Below are positions 31,134-38,653 of a stretch of 40,529 bases of DNA, piece by piece. Origin of the DNA: an uncultured Bacteroidaceae bacterium (GTDB lineage Bacteria > Bacteroidota > Bacteroidia > Bacteroidales > Bacteroidaceae). Both the position numbers and the translations under genes were made by a program. The DNA is taken from NCBI GenBank assembly GCA_905235285.1, contig CAJOLI010000025.1, positions 1 to 40,529 of the forward strand. Direction: 5' to 3'. Every line of letters starts with the position of its first letter. Positions within the stretch are counted from its first letter, which is position 1. The notes under the pieces were generated by a model that was not told where the DNA came from, made no database searches, and worked only from the letters and a program-made list of their open reading frames with translations.

Positions 31134-34100
31134 TTATTTCACAAGAACCTTTTGGGCCTTGCCATCGCGAACGATGATGTTGAGACCCTTCTGTGCAGTC
31201 TTGACACGCACGCCGGCGAGGTTGTAGACAGCAGCGGGAGCGTCGGTGGCGGCAGCCATGCTTTCTACGGCCACAGGTGTCTCCTGTCCGATATAGCTGA
31301 GCTGGAAGTTGTCAGCAGCTACCCACGAAGCATTTGTGCCGTTGACCATGATGCCGATGGTGGCCGGATTGGTGCCGTCGGAGTAGAAGTCGCAGACGAA
31401 GTGCTGTGGCTTGCCGGTGGTTTCGGCGATGCCGATGGGCGTGGAGCTGACGTTAGCTCCTATCTGTGCGAAGAGTTCTACGCCCGTGATGCCTTCCTCG
31501 GGCACGCTGGCCTGATTGGTGGCATAGCCGTCTATCTCAAGGCGGTAGTATCCCTTCGGGAGTACGCCATTAAGTGTCTGGCTGATAGTGCCATCGTTGA
31601 GGATTGCGCCGTTGGGGCGCCAAGCCTCGATGAATTGACTGATTATGACGTCGTCGTTCTCGTAGCTTGAGCTTTGGTAACCTTGGTTCTGGCCAATCCT
31701 GCCGTCTTCCGAGGTCTCGTCAGCTGTGATGGTCCAGTAGTTGGAGTTGCCGGAAGTGAAGTCGGCGTTCATGATGATGTCAGTGAGGTCGATAGGATTG
31801 TCCTCAGTGCCCTCGGCGAAGTCGTCGCGCTTGACTACGTAGTTGAAGAAGGCAACGGGCAGGCGGTCGATGAGTTGCTGAATCTCTTCGTTGCTCTCGA
31901 ACTCCGACTCTGCGCGATCTTCAATGATGCGGATGAACTCGGTGTCTGAGGATGTGAACTCGAAGCCCTGATAGAGGTCGCCATAGGCTACTACCAGCTC
32001 GTCGAACTTATTGATGAGCTCGTAGGAGAGATCCTTGGCAGCGATGGCGTCGCTGAGGAGGGACATAGCGGTCTTCATCTGCTCGGGGTCGGCATTGTCA
32101 AGGGCCGACTGTCCTTCGCCGATGGCTGTTTCGAGGGCTTCGCCCGTTGCAATGACGCGTTCAGCCTCATACGAGCCGTAAGCCTCTTCAGCCCTTTCAA
32201 TCAGAGCCTGCAGTTCCTGAGCCAGCACGTCGTTGTTGATGGCGTTGTAGGCAATCTCGAAGGTGTACCAAACAACCCAGCAGTTGCCTTCCATCTCGTC
32301 GGCCGTAATGCCGAAGGTGAGGTCGCCGGTGTCGGAGAGGACGGTCTGCGTGCTTGAGGTTACTACGGAAACATAGTCCTCGCTCTCGAAGACGTTGTGG
32401 GCAGCTTCCTGACTATTGGGTACGAACAGGCCGCCAGCATCTGCCCATCCTGCCACTTCCTCTGCGCTGCCTACCTCAACGACGTTGGTCAGCGGAGCAC
32501 GGTTGCTGCCAGCGAAGACGTAAGCGTAGTGTGAGGTGGAATCATAGTTGCTGTAGTTAGTGGCATTGTCGCTGGTACGATAGAAGGCGCGTGTGGTGAT
32601 GGTGTACGTGCCGGCCGGCATGTCAGCGATGGTCTGGCTTACGGTGAAGGGGCTTTGGTTCCACACCTCAGCCGTGCCATACTGTGTCTTGAAGTTGCTG
32701 GCCGAGCCATACTGCCACTGCTTGTCGGGAACGTTTGTGCCGCTCTGAGCTGTGGTGCTGTAGGTGACGCCGAGCGTGTCGAAGAGCGGGCTGATGTTGA
32801 GGTCCTCGTCGAGCTGTGCGCCCGAGGCGATGGCTTCGTCCCAGCGCTGCTGTACGGCAGTCTTTACGATTGTGGGCAGCGAGGCGATTACCTCGTCAAT
32901 CTTGGCGTTGTCCCAGTTGCAGTCGCTGAGGGCTGCTGAGACTTCGTCGTCGAGGTCTATGAGCTCAGTGATGTAGCTATACTTCTGCTGGGCGTTGTTG
33001 AGGTCGACGTTGTAGAAGTTCTCGAGGCGCTTGTAGGCTTCGATGCTGGCCTGTACCTCCTGGATCATCGCCGTAATCTTCTCTTGAGCTGCCTTGTTGG
33101 CTTCTGTGTCAGCGCTCTGGGCGTTGATGAGTGCACGAGCCTCGCTGATAGCATCCTCAAGCTGGCCGAGCAGGTCGGCGTTAAAGGTCTCCACCTCATA
33201 GTTCTCGGCGTTGTTGACAGCGCCCTGCAGAGCGAGGAGCGACGGGTCGAACTCGAGTTCGCCCTCGTAGATGAGCGAGATACCATCGAGGAAGAAGTGA
33301 GGCAGGTTACTTGAATAACCATCACCAGTGTAGCCGAGAGTGAAGTTGCCTTCGGTTTCAGCATCGAGAGTGAAAGAGATAGTTTCTTCACCCCACTGAC
33401 CTACGGGGAAGGTCATAGTCTCTCCCAGATATTCGGTTCCATCGTCAGCAATAAAGCCGATGAGATTCTTTTTTATAGCGTTGGCACCACCTGAATTGTA
33501 GTAAGAGATGGTCAGGGTGAAGGAACCAGCAGGCAGCGATACGTGCTGCGTATACTGCGTGGTCTTGCCCCAGCAGGTGACGAAACCGAGGACCTTGCCT
33601 TGCGAGCCGTCGGAGAGTGCAGGAGGCGGCAGGAAACCTTTACCGCCGATGAATGCCTCTGAGCCTGTCTCGAAGACACCGCAGGCACGGCCGCGCATAT
33701 CCTCGTTCCCGGTTGTTACGTTGTCTGAAGGATTGCTGGCGACCCAACTCTTGACAGGCTGCATACCGAAATGCGTTACGTTGTTGCTGGCCATGTCGTA
33801 CTCGTAGGTGCAGATACCATCGGTGATAGGCTCATCCTGCGAGAAGTGCGGGTTTACGATAAAGAATTCCGAGAGGTCGGTGATGGCGCTGTCATTAATC
33901 TCCTTCTGCTTATCGATGGCAGCCTCGACCTGTGCGAGGGTAGCGTTGGGGTTGTTGTAGACAGCCTCGGATGCAGAGGTGTCGACGCCGAGGCGCTGGC
34001 CACGGTCGATGAGAGCCTTGAGCGTCACCTTAGCCTCGTCGACGATTATCTTGTCATGGGTTGAAGGGTCAACCTGCAGGAGGCATACGTTATCGATGAA

Positions 34101-34820
34101 GATGTGTGGAGCCGAGCCTGAGCCGTTGCCGAAGGTGTAGCCGAGCACTACGTCGCCTGTGACGTCAGCCGTGAGGCGCATGAACACGGTGTCCTCCACC
34201 CAGATGTCCTTACCCTCGGCTTCGAGTGTGGCGGTAAGGGGGAAGGTCGTCATGGACGAGCGATAATAGTTTTCGGCATCGATGCGGAAGCCGAAGTTGT
34301 TGGTGACAGTGCCGTCGCCAGAGATGTTGCACAGGCGTGCGATAAGCAGATAGTCGCCCTTGGTGAGGCTGATGCTTTGGCTGTACTGCAGGTTGTGTCC
34401 CCAAACAGATACGATGCCCAGGCCCTGGACGTCGCCGCCGTCGATATTGGGGAAGTAGTCGCCGCCGAGACCGGTGGTTGACATGCCGTCTGTGCTGTAG
34501 GCGAAGACGCCGGCAGCGCAAGCGTTGGCTCCGTCCTCGCGGGCGGGATCGGCGCTGCTGTTCAGCTGCTTGATGTTGTCGGAGGGGAAGTTCGACGTCC
34601 AACCCGTCACAGCCTGCTGGCCGAACAGGCAGAATTCGCCCAGAGCTACTTCGGAGTGGTTGTAGTCGTAGGTGGTGACGGTGCCGGCCACGGGCGTGTC
34701 AGCCTTGAAGTTGGCATTCGTCAACTTCGAGGTCATGTCCTGCACGACCGTGTACTCTTGGGCCTGTGAGCCCAACGTCATCAGCCCTGCTGCGAGGGCC
34801 ATGAAGTAACGTTTCATCAT
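31134..34820 (-). CDS. Large modular secreted protein with type IX-like C-terminal sorting domain
   Basis: 1228 residues, signal peptide ending GSQAQ (about residue 21). Beta-sandwich-like blocks at about 25-250, 320-518, 675-860 and 1005-1178 alternate with helical, Ala/Glu-rich blocks at about 255-318, 525-670 and 860-990 that resemble FIVAR-type spacers. Three beta blocks end in a similar motif (PHIFIDNVCLL, PHFFLDGISLI, AADNFQLSYIG), as in carbohydrate-binding folds, suggesting internal duplication. The last 40 residues (AVYNLAGVRVKTAQKG ... KVLVK) match the C-terminal sorting domains of Prevotella-like type IX cargo. No catalytic domain was recognised; glycan binding or adhesion is plausible. 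Confidence 0.82.
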   Translation of the reverse strand: MMKRYFMALAAGLMTLGSQAQEYTVVQDMTSKLTNANFKADTPVAGTVTTYDYNHSEVALGEFCLFGQQAVTGWTSNFPSDNIKQLNSSADPAREDGANACAAGVFAYSTDGMSTTGLGGDYFPNIDGGDVQGLGIVSVWGHNLQYSQSISLTKGDYLLIARLCNISGDGTVTNNFGFRIDAENYYRSSMTTFPLTATLEAEGKDIWVEDTVFMRLTADVTGDVVLGYTFGNGSGSAPHIFIDNVCLLQVDPSTHDKIIVDEAKVTLKALIDRGQRLGVDTSASEAVYNNPNATLAQVEAAIDKQKEINDSAITDLSEFFIVNPHFSQDEPITDGICTYEYDMASNNVTHFGMQPVKSWVASNPSDNVTTGNEDMRGRACGVFETGSEAFIGGKGFLPPPALSDGSQGKVLGFVTCWGKTTQYTQHVSLPAGSFTLTISYYNSGGANAIKKNLIGFIADDGTEYLGETMTFPVGQWGEETISFTLDAETEGNFTLGYTGDGYSSNLPHFFLDGISLIYEGELEFDPSLLALQGAVNNAENYEVETFNADLLGQLEDAISEARALINAQSADTEANKAAQEKITAMIQEVQASIEAYKRLENFYNVDLNNAQQKYSYITELIDLDDEVSAALSDCNWDNAKIDEVIASLPTIVKTAVQQRWDEAIASGAQLDEDLNISPLFDTLGVTYSTTAQSGTNVPDKQWQYGSASNFKTQYGTAEVWNQSPFTVSQTIADMPAGTYTITTRAFYRTSDNATNYSNYDSTSHYAYVFAGSNRAPLTNVVEVGSAEEVAGWADAGGLFVPNSQEAAHNVFESEDYVSVVTSSTQTVLSDTGDLTFGITADEMEGNCWVVWYTFEIAYNAINNDVLAQELQALIERAEEAYGSYEAERVIATGEALETAIGEGQSALDNADPEQMKTAMSLLSDAIAAKDLSYELINKFDELVVAYGDLYQGFEFTSSDTEFIRIIEDRAESEFESNEEIQQLIDRLPVAFFNYVVKRDDFAEGTEDNPIDLTDIIMNADFTSGNSNYWTITADETSEDGRIGQNQGYQSSSYENDDVIISQFIEAWRPNGAILNDGTISQTLNGVLPKGYYRLEIDGYATNQASVPEEGITGVELFAQIGANVSSTPIGIAETTGKPQHFVCDFYSDGTNPATIGIMVNGTNASWVAADNFQLSYIGQETPVAVESMAAATDAPAAVYNLAGVRVKTAQKGLNIIVRDGKAQKVLVK

Positions 34821-34899
34821 GTGATTGTTGTTAGTTAGTTAATTAATTATAATAGTTCGTACGGTCACAGTAAAGTGTATAAACTACACCTTTGCGCCA

Positions 34900-34907
34900 C
34901 AAAGATA
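34900..34907 (-). promoter_or_regulatory. Promoter of the large modular protein gene
   Basis: Minus-strand TATCTTTG, perfect -7 box, with TTTC 20 bp upstream as a near -33. Leader about 75 nt. This separates the gene from the thiamin operon upstream. Confidence 0.65.
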
Positions 34908-34955
34908 CAACTTTAAGCGCAAAGCAAGAAATGAAATAATAAAAAAATGGTTCCG

Positions 34956-35567
34956 TCAGCTATTTTTTTTCGTTTCGGCCTGCATCTGCCGTCGCCAACG
35001 GAGGTAACCAGCTACGGCGATGACAACATAGAGTCCGTAGAGCGATGCCTTGAAGGGGATGTCTTTAGTGAAATAGAGCCAGCAGGTGACTATGTCCACG
35101 GCTATCCATACGAGCCACTGCTCCAGGTACTTATGCGCCAGAGCCCAGATGCCTACGAGCGAGAGTGCCGTCGTGAACGAGTCGGCAACGGGTACGGTAG
35201 AATCGGTGAAATGGGCTAAAATGTACCAGATAGCAGCCCACAAGGATAGGGCAATGCCAGTCCATAAGAGGGCGAGGCAGAAGGGAATATGGGTAATGGG
35301 CAGCCCCCTTTCCTCTCCCGCCGCTGGCGAGAGGACCGCATTGCCGCTTGCCTTCCTCCACCGCCAGGCGCCGTAGGCCGTCATCGCTAAGTAATAGAAC
35401 TCCATGCCGCAGTCGGCATACAGCCCTTTCTGGTAATAAAGTACGATGCCGAGCAACTGCATGACGGCCCCCACGGCCCACATCCACGCCGAGGCTCGGT
35501 ACTCGAGCAGGATGTAGGCAAGGCCGAGGGCAGCAGTCGTAAGGTCTAAAACATTCACTTCGTTCAT
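34956..35567 (-). CDS. pnuT: PnuC-family transporter, probably thiamin (PnuT)
   Basis: 203 residues with about seven hydrophobic segments (LTTAALGLAYILLEY, WMWAVGAVMQLLGIVLYY, FYYLAMTAYGAWRW, CLALLWTGIALSLWAAIWYIL and others). It has the PnuC core W-x-x-G-x-x-x-Q and the conserved end AHKYLEQWLVWIAVDIVTCWLYF. PnuC proteins carry nicotinamide riboside; the PnuT branch carries thiamin. The TPP riboswitch upstream and the receptor gene 16 bases before it argue for thiamin. Between two membrane segments lies SGNAVLSPAAGEERGLP, encoded by a hairpin-forming DNA insert (35311-35335). ATG 35567 was chosen; upstream frame is within the receptor gene. Confidence 0.85.
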   Translation of the reverse strand: MNEVNVLDLTTAALGLAYILLEYRASAWMWAVGAVMQLLGIVLYYQKGLYADCGMEFYYLAMTAYGAWRWRKASGNAVLSPAAGEERGLPITHIPFCLALLWTGIALSLWAAIWYILAHFTDSTVPVADSFTTALSLVGIWALAHKYLEQWLVWIAVDIVTCWLYFTKDIPFKASLYGLYVVIAVAGYLRWRRQMQAETKKNS

Positions 35568-35583
35568 TTGCTTGTTAACGTGT

Positions 35584-38007
35584 TCAGAATCGCAGCGTCG
35601 CGCTTCCCATGGCTGTAAAGCCGGCAGCGGGGATGAATCCAATCTGGTAGTAACGGTTGTCGTTGGGGTGGCCGTAGCTGTCGCAGATGGCGGAGTAGAC
35701 CCATCCGCTGGAGGCGTAGCGGGCATTGAAGATATTCGAGAAATTGGCGCCGAGGACTATCTCCTTCATTCCGAGCAGGCGATGGCGGCTGCTGCGCATG
35801 ATCGATGGCGAGATGGTGTACTGGAGGTTGATGTCGGATGCCGAGAAAGCGGGCAGCGAGCGGTCGCGGTTGGCGGTGTTGTCGAGGTACTGGCGCGAGA
35901 CATAATTAGTGTGCCACACGGCCTGCAGGCCGCGCCAGTGGATGTCGACGAATCCGTTGAGAATGGCCGATGGCGAGAAGGCGAGCGTCGAGTTGTCGTA
36001 GTGGATGGTGCGCGTGCCGAGGTCCCAGTCCTCAACCTCCTCGTCGAAGTCGAGGATGCGGTTCTGCGAGAGGGCAGCGTTGCCCTCGAGGGTGAGCCAA
36101 GGCGTCACGTCCCAGGCGGCCGTCAGCTCGGCTCCGAGGCGGTAGCTGGTGGAGATGTTCGTCGTCAGGTTCTCGCCGATTTCGCTCTTTGCTCCTGTCT
36201 GCACGAACTGGTTGGTGTAGTACATGAAATATAAGTTCGCGCCCGCGCGGAAGCAGGTGCTGGCGTAGTTGTAGCCGCCCTCGTAGTCGAAGACCCATTC
36301 AGCCCGCGGCGCGGGGTAATGGCCGTTGTCTGTGAAGTTGTTGCGCTCGGGCTCGCGGTGGCTGATGGCCTCTGAGACGTAGGCCGTGTGGCCGTGGCGG
36401 TGCCACGTGATGCCCGCCTTGGGGTTGAAGAAATTGTAGTGGCGGTCGATGTCCAGGTAATGCTTTTCCAGCGTACCGTCGTCCTGCTCGATGTACTTGT
36501 CGTTGTAGCCGTCGGTGCGGTAGCCTACGCAGCGGTATTGTGCGTCGCCGAAGAGCGTCCACTCGTCGTCGACCTTATACGCAGCCTTCAGGAAGATGCT
36601 GCCGTCGTCCTTGGTGGCGTCGCTGTCGTAGTAGGTGTAGCGGCCGCCGGCGAGCAGCGAGGCTGCCAGCTCGGGATGGCTGGCGTAGGTAAGGTAGCCG
36701 AAGTGGTTGCCCTGGAAGCGCTGCAGCGCCAGGCCGCCTACGACGTCCCAGCGGGCGTCGCGGTAGGTGGTGTTCCACACGAGGCCGTAGATGTGTTGCT
36801 CCAGGCCCTTCTGGCGGATGAAATCGGCTTTCTTCACGGTGCTGCCGTCGCTGGCCGTGAAGTTTGGCAGCCCGAACTTCTTCAGCTTGTTCTGGGGTCG
36901 CAGCTCCTCGTAGTAGCCGTAGCCGTAGGTGTAGTGCAGCGTGGCCGCCGTGCTCCATCGGTCGTTGATGTTCCACACGGCCGAGAGCAGGTTGTGGTCC
37001 TGCGTGAAGTTGTCCGTCGTGCGGCGCCAGGGCGTGCCGTCGGCCAGGCGATAGCGCTCGGTGAGATAGTTGCCCTCGGCGTCGCGTGCGAAGTTGCCCT
37101 CGGCGTCGTAGGCCAGTGTCTCGTTGAGCGTATTATATCTGCCGAGCCCGCGCGCGTACATATCCTTATACGTGCGTATGCCCGTCTGCGCGCCATAGGT
37201 GCCGTCCATGAGGCTGAGGTCGTTGTCGCCTGCGGTGACGCCGTTCCACGCCTGCCCGGTGTGCTCGTAGTTGCCGATGTTCTTGTAGCGTACGACTAAA
37301 TTGTCCGACGCCAGCCATGTCAGGCCGCCGTAGTACGAGCCCGAGCGGCCGTCGGTGCCGTGGACGTAGCCGTCAGTCTGCGTCTGGTGCCAGGCGCCGT
37401 CGAGGATGAGGCGGTCCCAGAGCAAGCCTGTCGAGAGCTTGCCGCCGTAGTTCATCGTGTTGTACGAGCCGTAGGCATAGCTTAGCTCGGCGCTGGGCGT
37501 GTAGGCAGGAGCCGCCGTCGTCAGCGCTATCGTGCCGCCGAAGGCGCCGTCGCCGTTGGTTGAGGTGCCCACGCCTCGCTGCACCTGCACGCTGCCGAGC
37601 AGCGAGGCGTAGGAGTTCATGTTGGCCCAGAACACCGTCTGGTCCTCGGGCGAGTTCAGCGCCACGCCGTCTATGGTCACGTTGATGCGCGAGCCCGCAG
37701 CACCGCGGATGCGCATGTAGGTAGTGCCTGTGCCGAGGCCGTTCTCGCCCCAGGCCAGGATGCCGGGCGTGCGCGCCAGCAGCAGCGGCAGCTCGCGCCC
37801 CGTCGAGGAGTGCTGCTGCAACTCAGCCTTCTTGATGTTGGCCACGGCGAAGGGCGCGTTCTTCTGCACGCGCACGCCGCTGACCACTACTTCCTGCATC
37901 TGCTCCAGACGCAGCGAGTCGGCGCCGCCGTCCTGAGCCTGGGCAGCAGCCACTGAAGCCACGAGGCCCACGAGGCCTGCGATGGTCGTCTTGATGTCTC
38001 TGTTCAT
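35584..38007 (-). CDS. TonB-dependent outer-membrane receptor, predicted for thiamin
   Basis: 807 residues, signal peptide MNRDIKTTIAGLVGLVASVAAAQA. A plug domain (about 35-160: MQEVVVSGVRV near the TonB-box position, LLLARTPGILAWGENG, MRIRGAAGSRINVTIDGVALN, SVQVQRGVGTSTNGDGAFGG) is followed by a 22-strand-type barrel ending in a terminal Phe (SATLRF). It takes up ligand across the outer membrane using TonB energy. The TPP riboswitch in its leader and the PnuC-type gene behind it identify the ligand as thiamin or a thiamin phosphate by inference. The stop lies in a 12-bp copy of the octamer repeat. Confidence 0.92.
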   Translation of the reverse strand: MNRDIKTTIAGLVGLVASVAAAQAQDGGADSLRLEQMQEVVVSGVRVQKNAPFAVANIKKAELQQHSSTGRELPLLLARTPGILAWGENGLGTGTTYMRIRGAAGSRINVTIDGVALNSPEDQTVFWANMNSYASLLGSVQVQRGVGTSTNGDGAFGGTIALTTAAPAYTPSAELSYAYGSYNTMNYGGKLSTGLLWDRLILDGAWHQTQTDGYVHGTDGRSGSYYGGLTWLASDNLVVRYKNIGNYEHTGQAWNGVTAGDNDLSLMDGTYGAQTGIRTYKDMYARGLGRYNTLNETLAYDAEGNFARDAEGNYLTERYRLADGTPWRRTTDNFTQDHNLLSAVWNINDRWSTAATLHYTYGYGYYEELRPQNKLKKFGLPNFTASDGSTVKKADFIRQKGLEQHIYGLVWNTTYRDARWDVVGGLALQRFQGNHFGYLTYASHPELAASLLAGGRYTYYDSDATKDDGSIFLKAAYKVDDEWTLFGDAQYRCVGYRTDGYNDKYIEQDDGTLEKHYLDIDRHYNFFNPKAGITWHRHGHTAYVSEAISHREPERNNFTDNGHYPAPRAEWVFDYEGGYNYASTCFRAGANLYFMYYTNQFVQTGAKSEIGENLTTNISTSYRLGAELTAAWDVTPWLTLEGNAALSQNRILDFDEEVEDWDLGTRTIHYDNSTLAFSPSAILNGFVDIHWRGLQAVWHTNYVSRQYLDNTANRDRSLPAFSASDINLQYTISPSIMRSSRHRLLGMKEIVLGANFSNIFNARYASSGWVYSAICDSYGHPNDNRYYQIGFIPAAGFTAMGSATLRF

Positions 38008-38077
38008 GATGTTTGTCCTTTATTGTCAGTTCAACAATAAGGGGGCGCAGGCCAAGCCTGCTCTGAAACAATCGCGC

Positions 38078-38161
38078 TTATCATCCCTACGGCGGCATTG
38101 CCCGCATCAGGTCTGAAGGGTTTGATCTCAGCCCGCCACGCGGCGGACACCCCTTGATAAA
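38078..38161 (-). promoter_or_regulatory. TPP (THI-box) riboswitch
   Basis: On the minus strand: P1 TTATCA pairs with TGATAA (38155-38160 with 38078-38083). Inside are the conserved blocks GGGGTG, GGGCTGAGA, ACCTGATGCGGG, CAATGCCGC and GTAGGGA in the right order, all hallmarks of the thiamin pyrophosphate aptamer. Between aptamer and the receptor ATG is a hairpin GCAGGC/GCCTGC (38047-38061) followed by a C-rich stretch, a candidate expression platform. High TPP should lower expression of the receptor and PnuC-type gene. Confidence 0.95.
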
Positions 38162-38168
38162 TCGGCGG

Positions 38169-38176
38169 CAAAGGTA
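38169..38176 (-). promoter_or_regulatory. -7 promoter element of the thiamin uptake operon
   Basis: Minus-strand TACCTTTG, perfect -7 box. Predicted start at about 38163 puts the riboswitch at the very 5' end of the transcript. Confidence 0.75.
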
Positions 38177-38209
38177 CGAAGAAATGACGAATAAAGGACA
38201 ACAAATGTC

Positions 38210-38407
38210 GAATTATTTTCTTCCGCAACGCAGAAAAAGCGGGTGCTGAGGCTCATCGCGGAGGGTTAATCCATCAAGCAGATTGCTGACAAGCTCTGCC
38301 TGGCCTTCGAGACGGTGCACAGCTACACCAGGTTTCTGCGCCAGAAACTGGGCTGCGCCAACATTGCCTCGCTTGTGAGAGTGGCCATGGAGAAGCACCT
38401 GGTATGA
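38210..38407 (+). pseudogene. Remnant of a LuxR-type HTH domain
   Basis: In one frame the DNA reads KKRVLRLIAEG, stop (TAA 38267-38269), then SIKQIADKLCLAFETVHSY, then TRFLRQKLGCANIASLVRVA and MEKHLV before TGA at 38405. This is the complete LuxR/GerE helix-turn-helix pattern (E-x-x-V-L-x-L-I-A-E-G ... I-A-x-x-L ... T-V-x-x-Y ... K-L-G ... A-x-L-V-R-x-A) found at the C-terminus of NarL-type response regulators. The receiver domain is absent and the internal stop shows that it is dead. Confidence 0.85.
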
Positions 38408-38435
38408 GTGATGATTGATGAATGATGAATTAGGG

Positions 38436-38487
38436 CTTAAGGGTTTCCGGCAAAAAGCTTAAGGGTTTCGGACAAAAGGCTTAAACC
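38436..38487. repeat. CTTAAGGG-type 22-bp repeat, 2.4 copies
   Basis: Units 38436-38457 and 38458-38479 plus eight bases of a third. Same family as 21747-21780. Confidence 0.88.
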
Positions 38488-38494
38488 TTTTTTT
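38461..38494 (+). terminator. Weak terminator-like hairpin
   Basis: AAGGGTTT pairs imperfectly with AAACCTT (38483-38489), followed by a T-run. It may be the old terminator of the LuxR-type gene. Confidence 0.4.
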
Positions 38495-38578
38495 AACACT
38501 CCGCGGACCTACCGCCCCCGCTCTTTAGCTCCGGGCAGCCTCAGCGAGACTTAAAAAACCTGTTTCAGAAGATTTTTT

Positions 38579-38606
38579 CCCTAATCCCTAATCCCTAATC
38601 CCTAAT
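38579..38606. repeat. Four CCCTAAT heptamers
   Basis: Perfect 7-bp tandem repeat, four copies, ending 8 bp before the argS -7 box and filling the place of its -33 element. Confidence 0.95.
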
Positions 38607-38613
38607 CTTTTAT

Positions 38614-38621
38614 TACCTTTG
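38614..38621 (+). promoter_or_regulatory. -7 promoter element of argS
   Basis: TACCTTTG, perfect TAnnTTTG, about 33 bp before the ATG. There is no -33 TTTG, because the CCCTAAT array occupies that position. Confidence 0.65.
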
Positions 38622-38653
38622 CGGCCGTAAACCAAAAGCTTTAAGGAAAAACT

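Larger units (their letters stand above)
38408..38653. other. Repeat-bearing region upstream of argS
   Basis: Holds a CTTAAGGG-type 22-bp repeat, a hairpin with T-run, a CCCTAAT heptamer array and the argS promoter. No gene was found. Confidence 0.7.

Noticed and set aside
35572..36234. Plus-strand open frame
   Set aside because: Antisense to the TonB receptor; composition only mirrors its codons.
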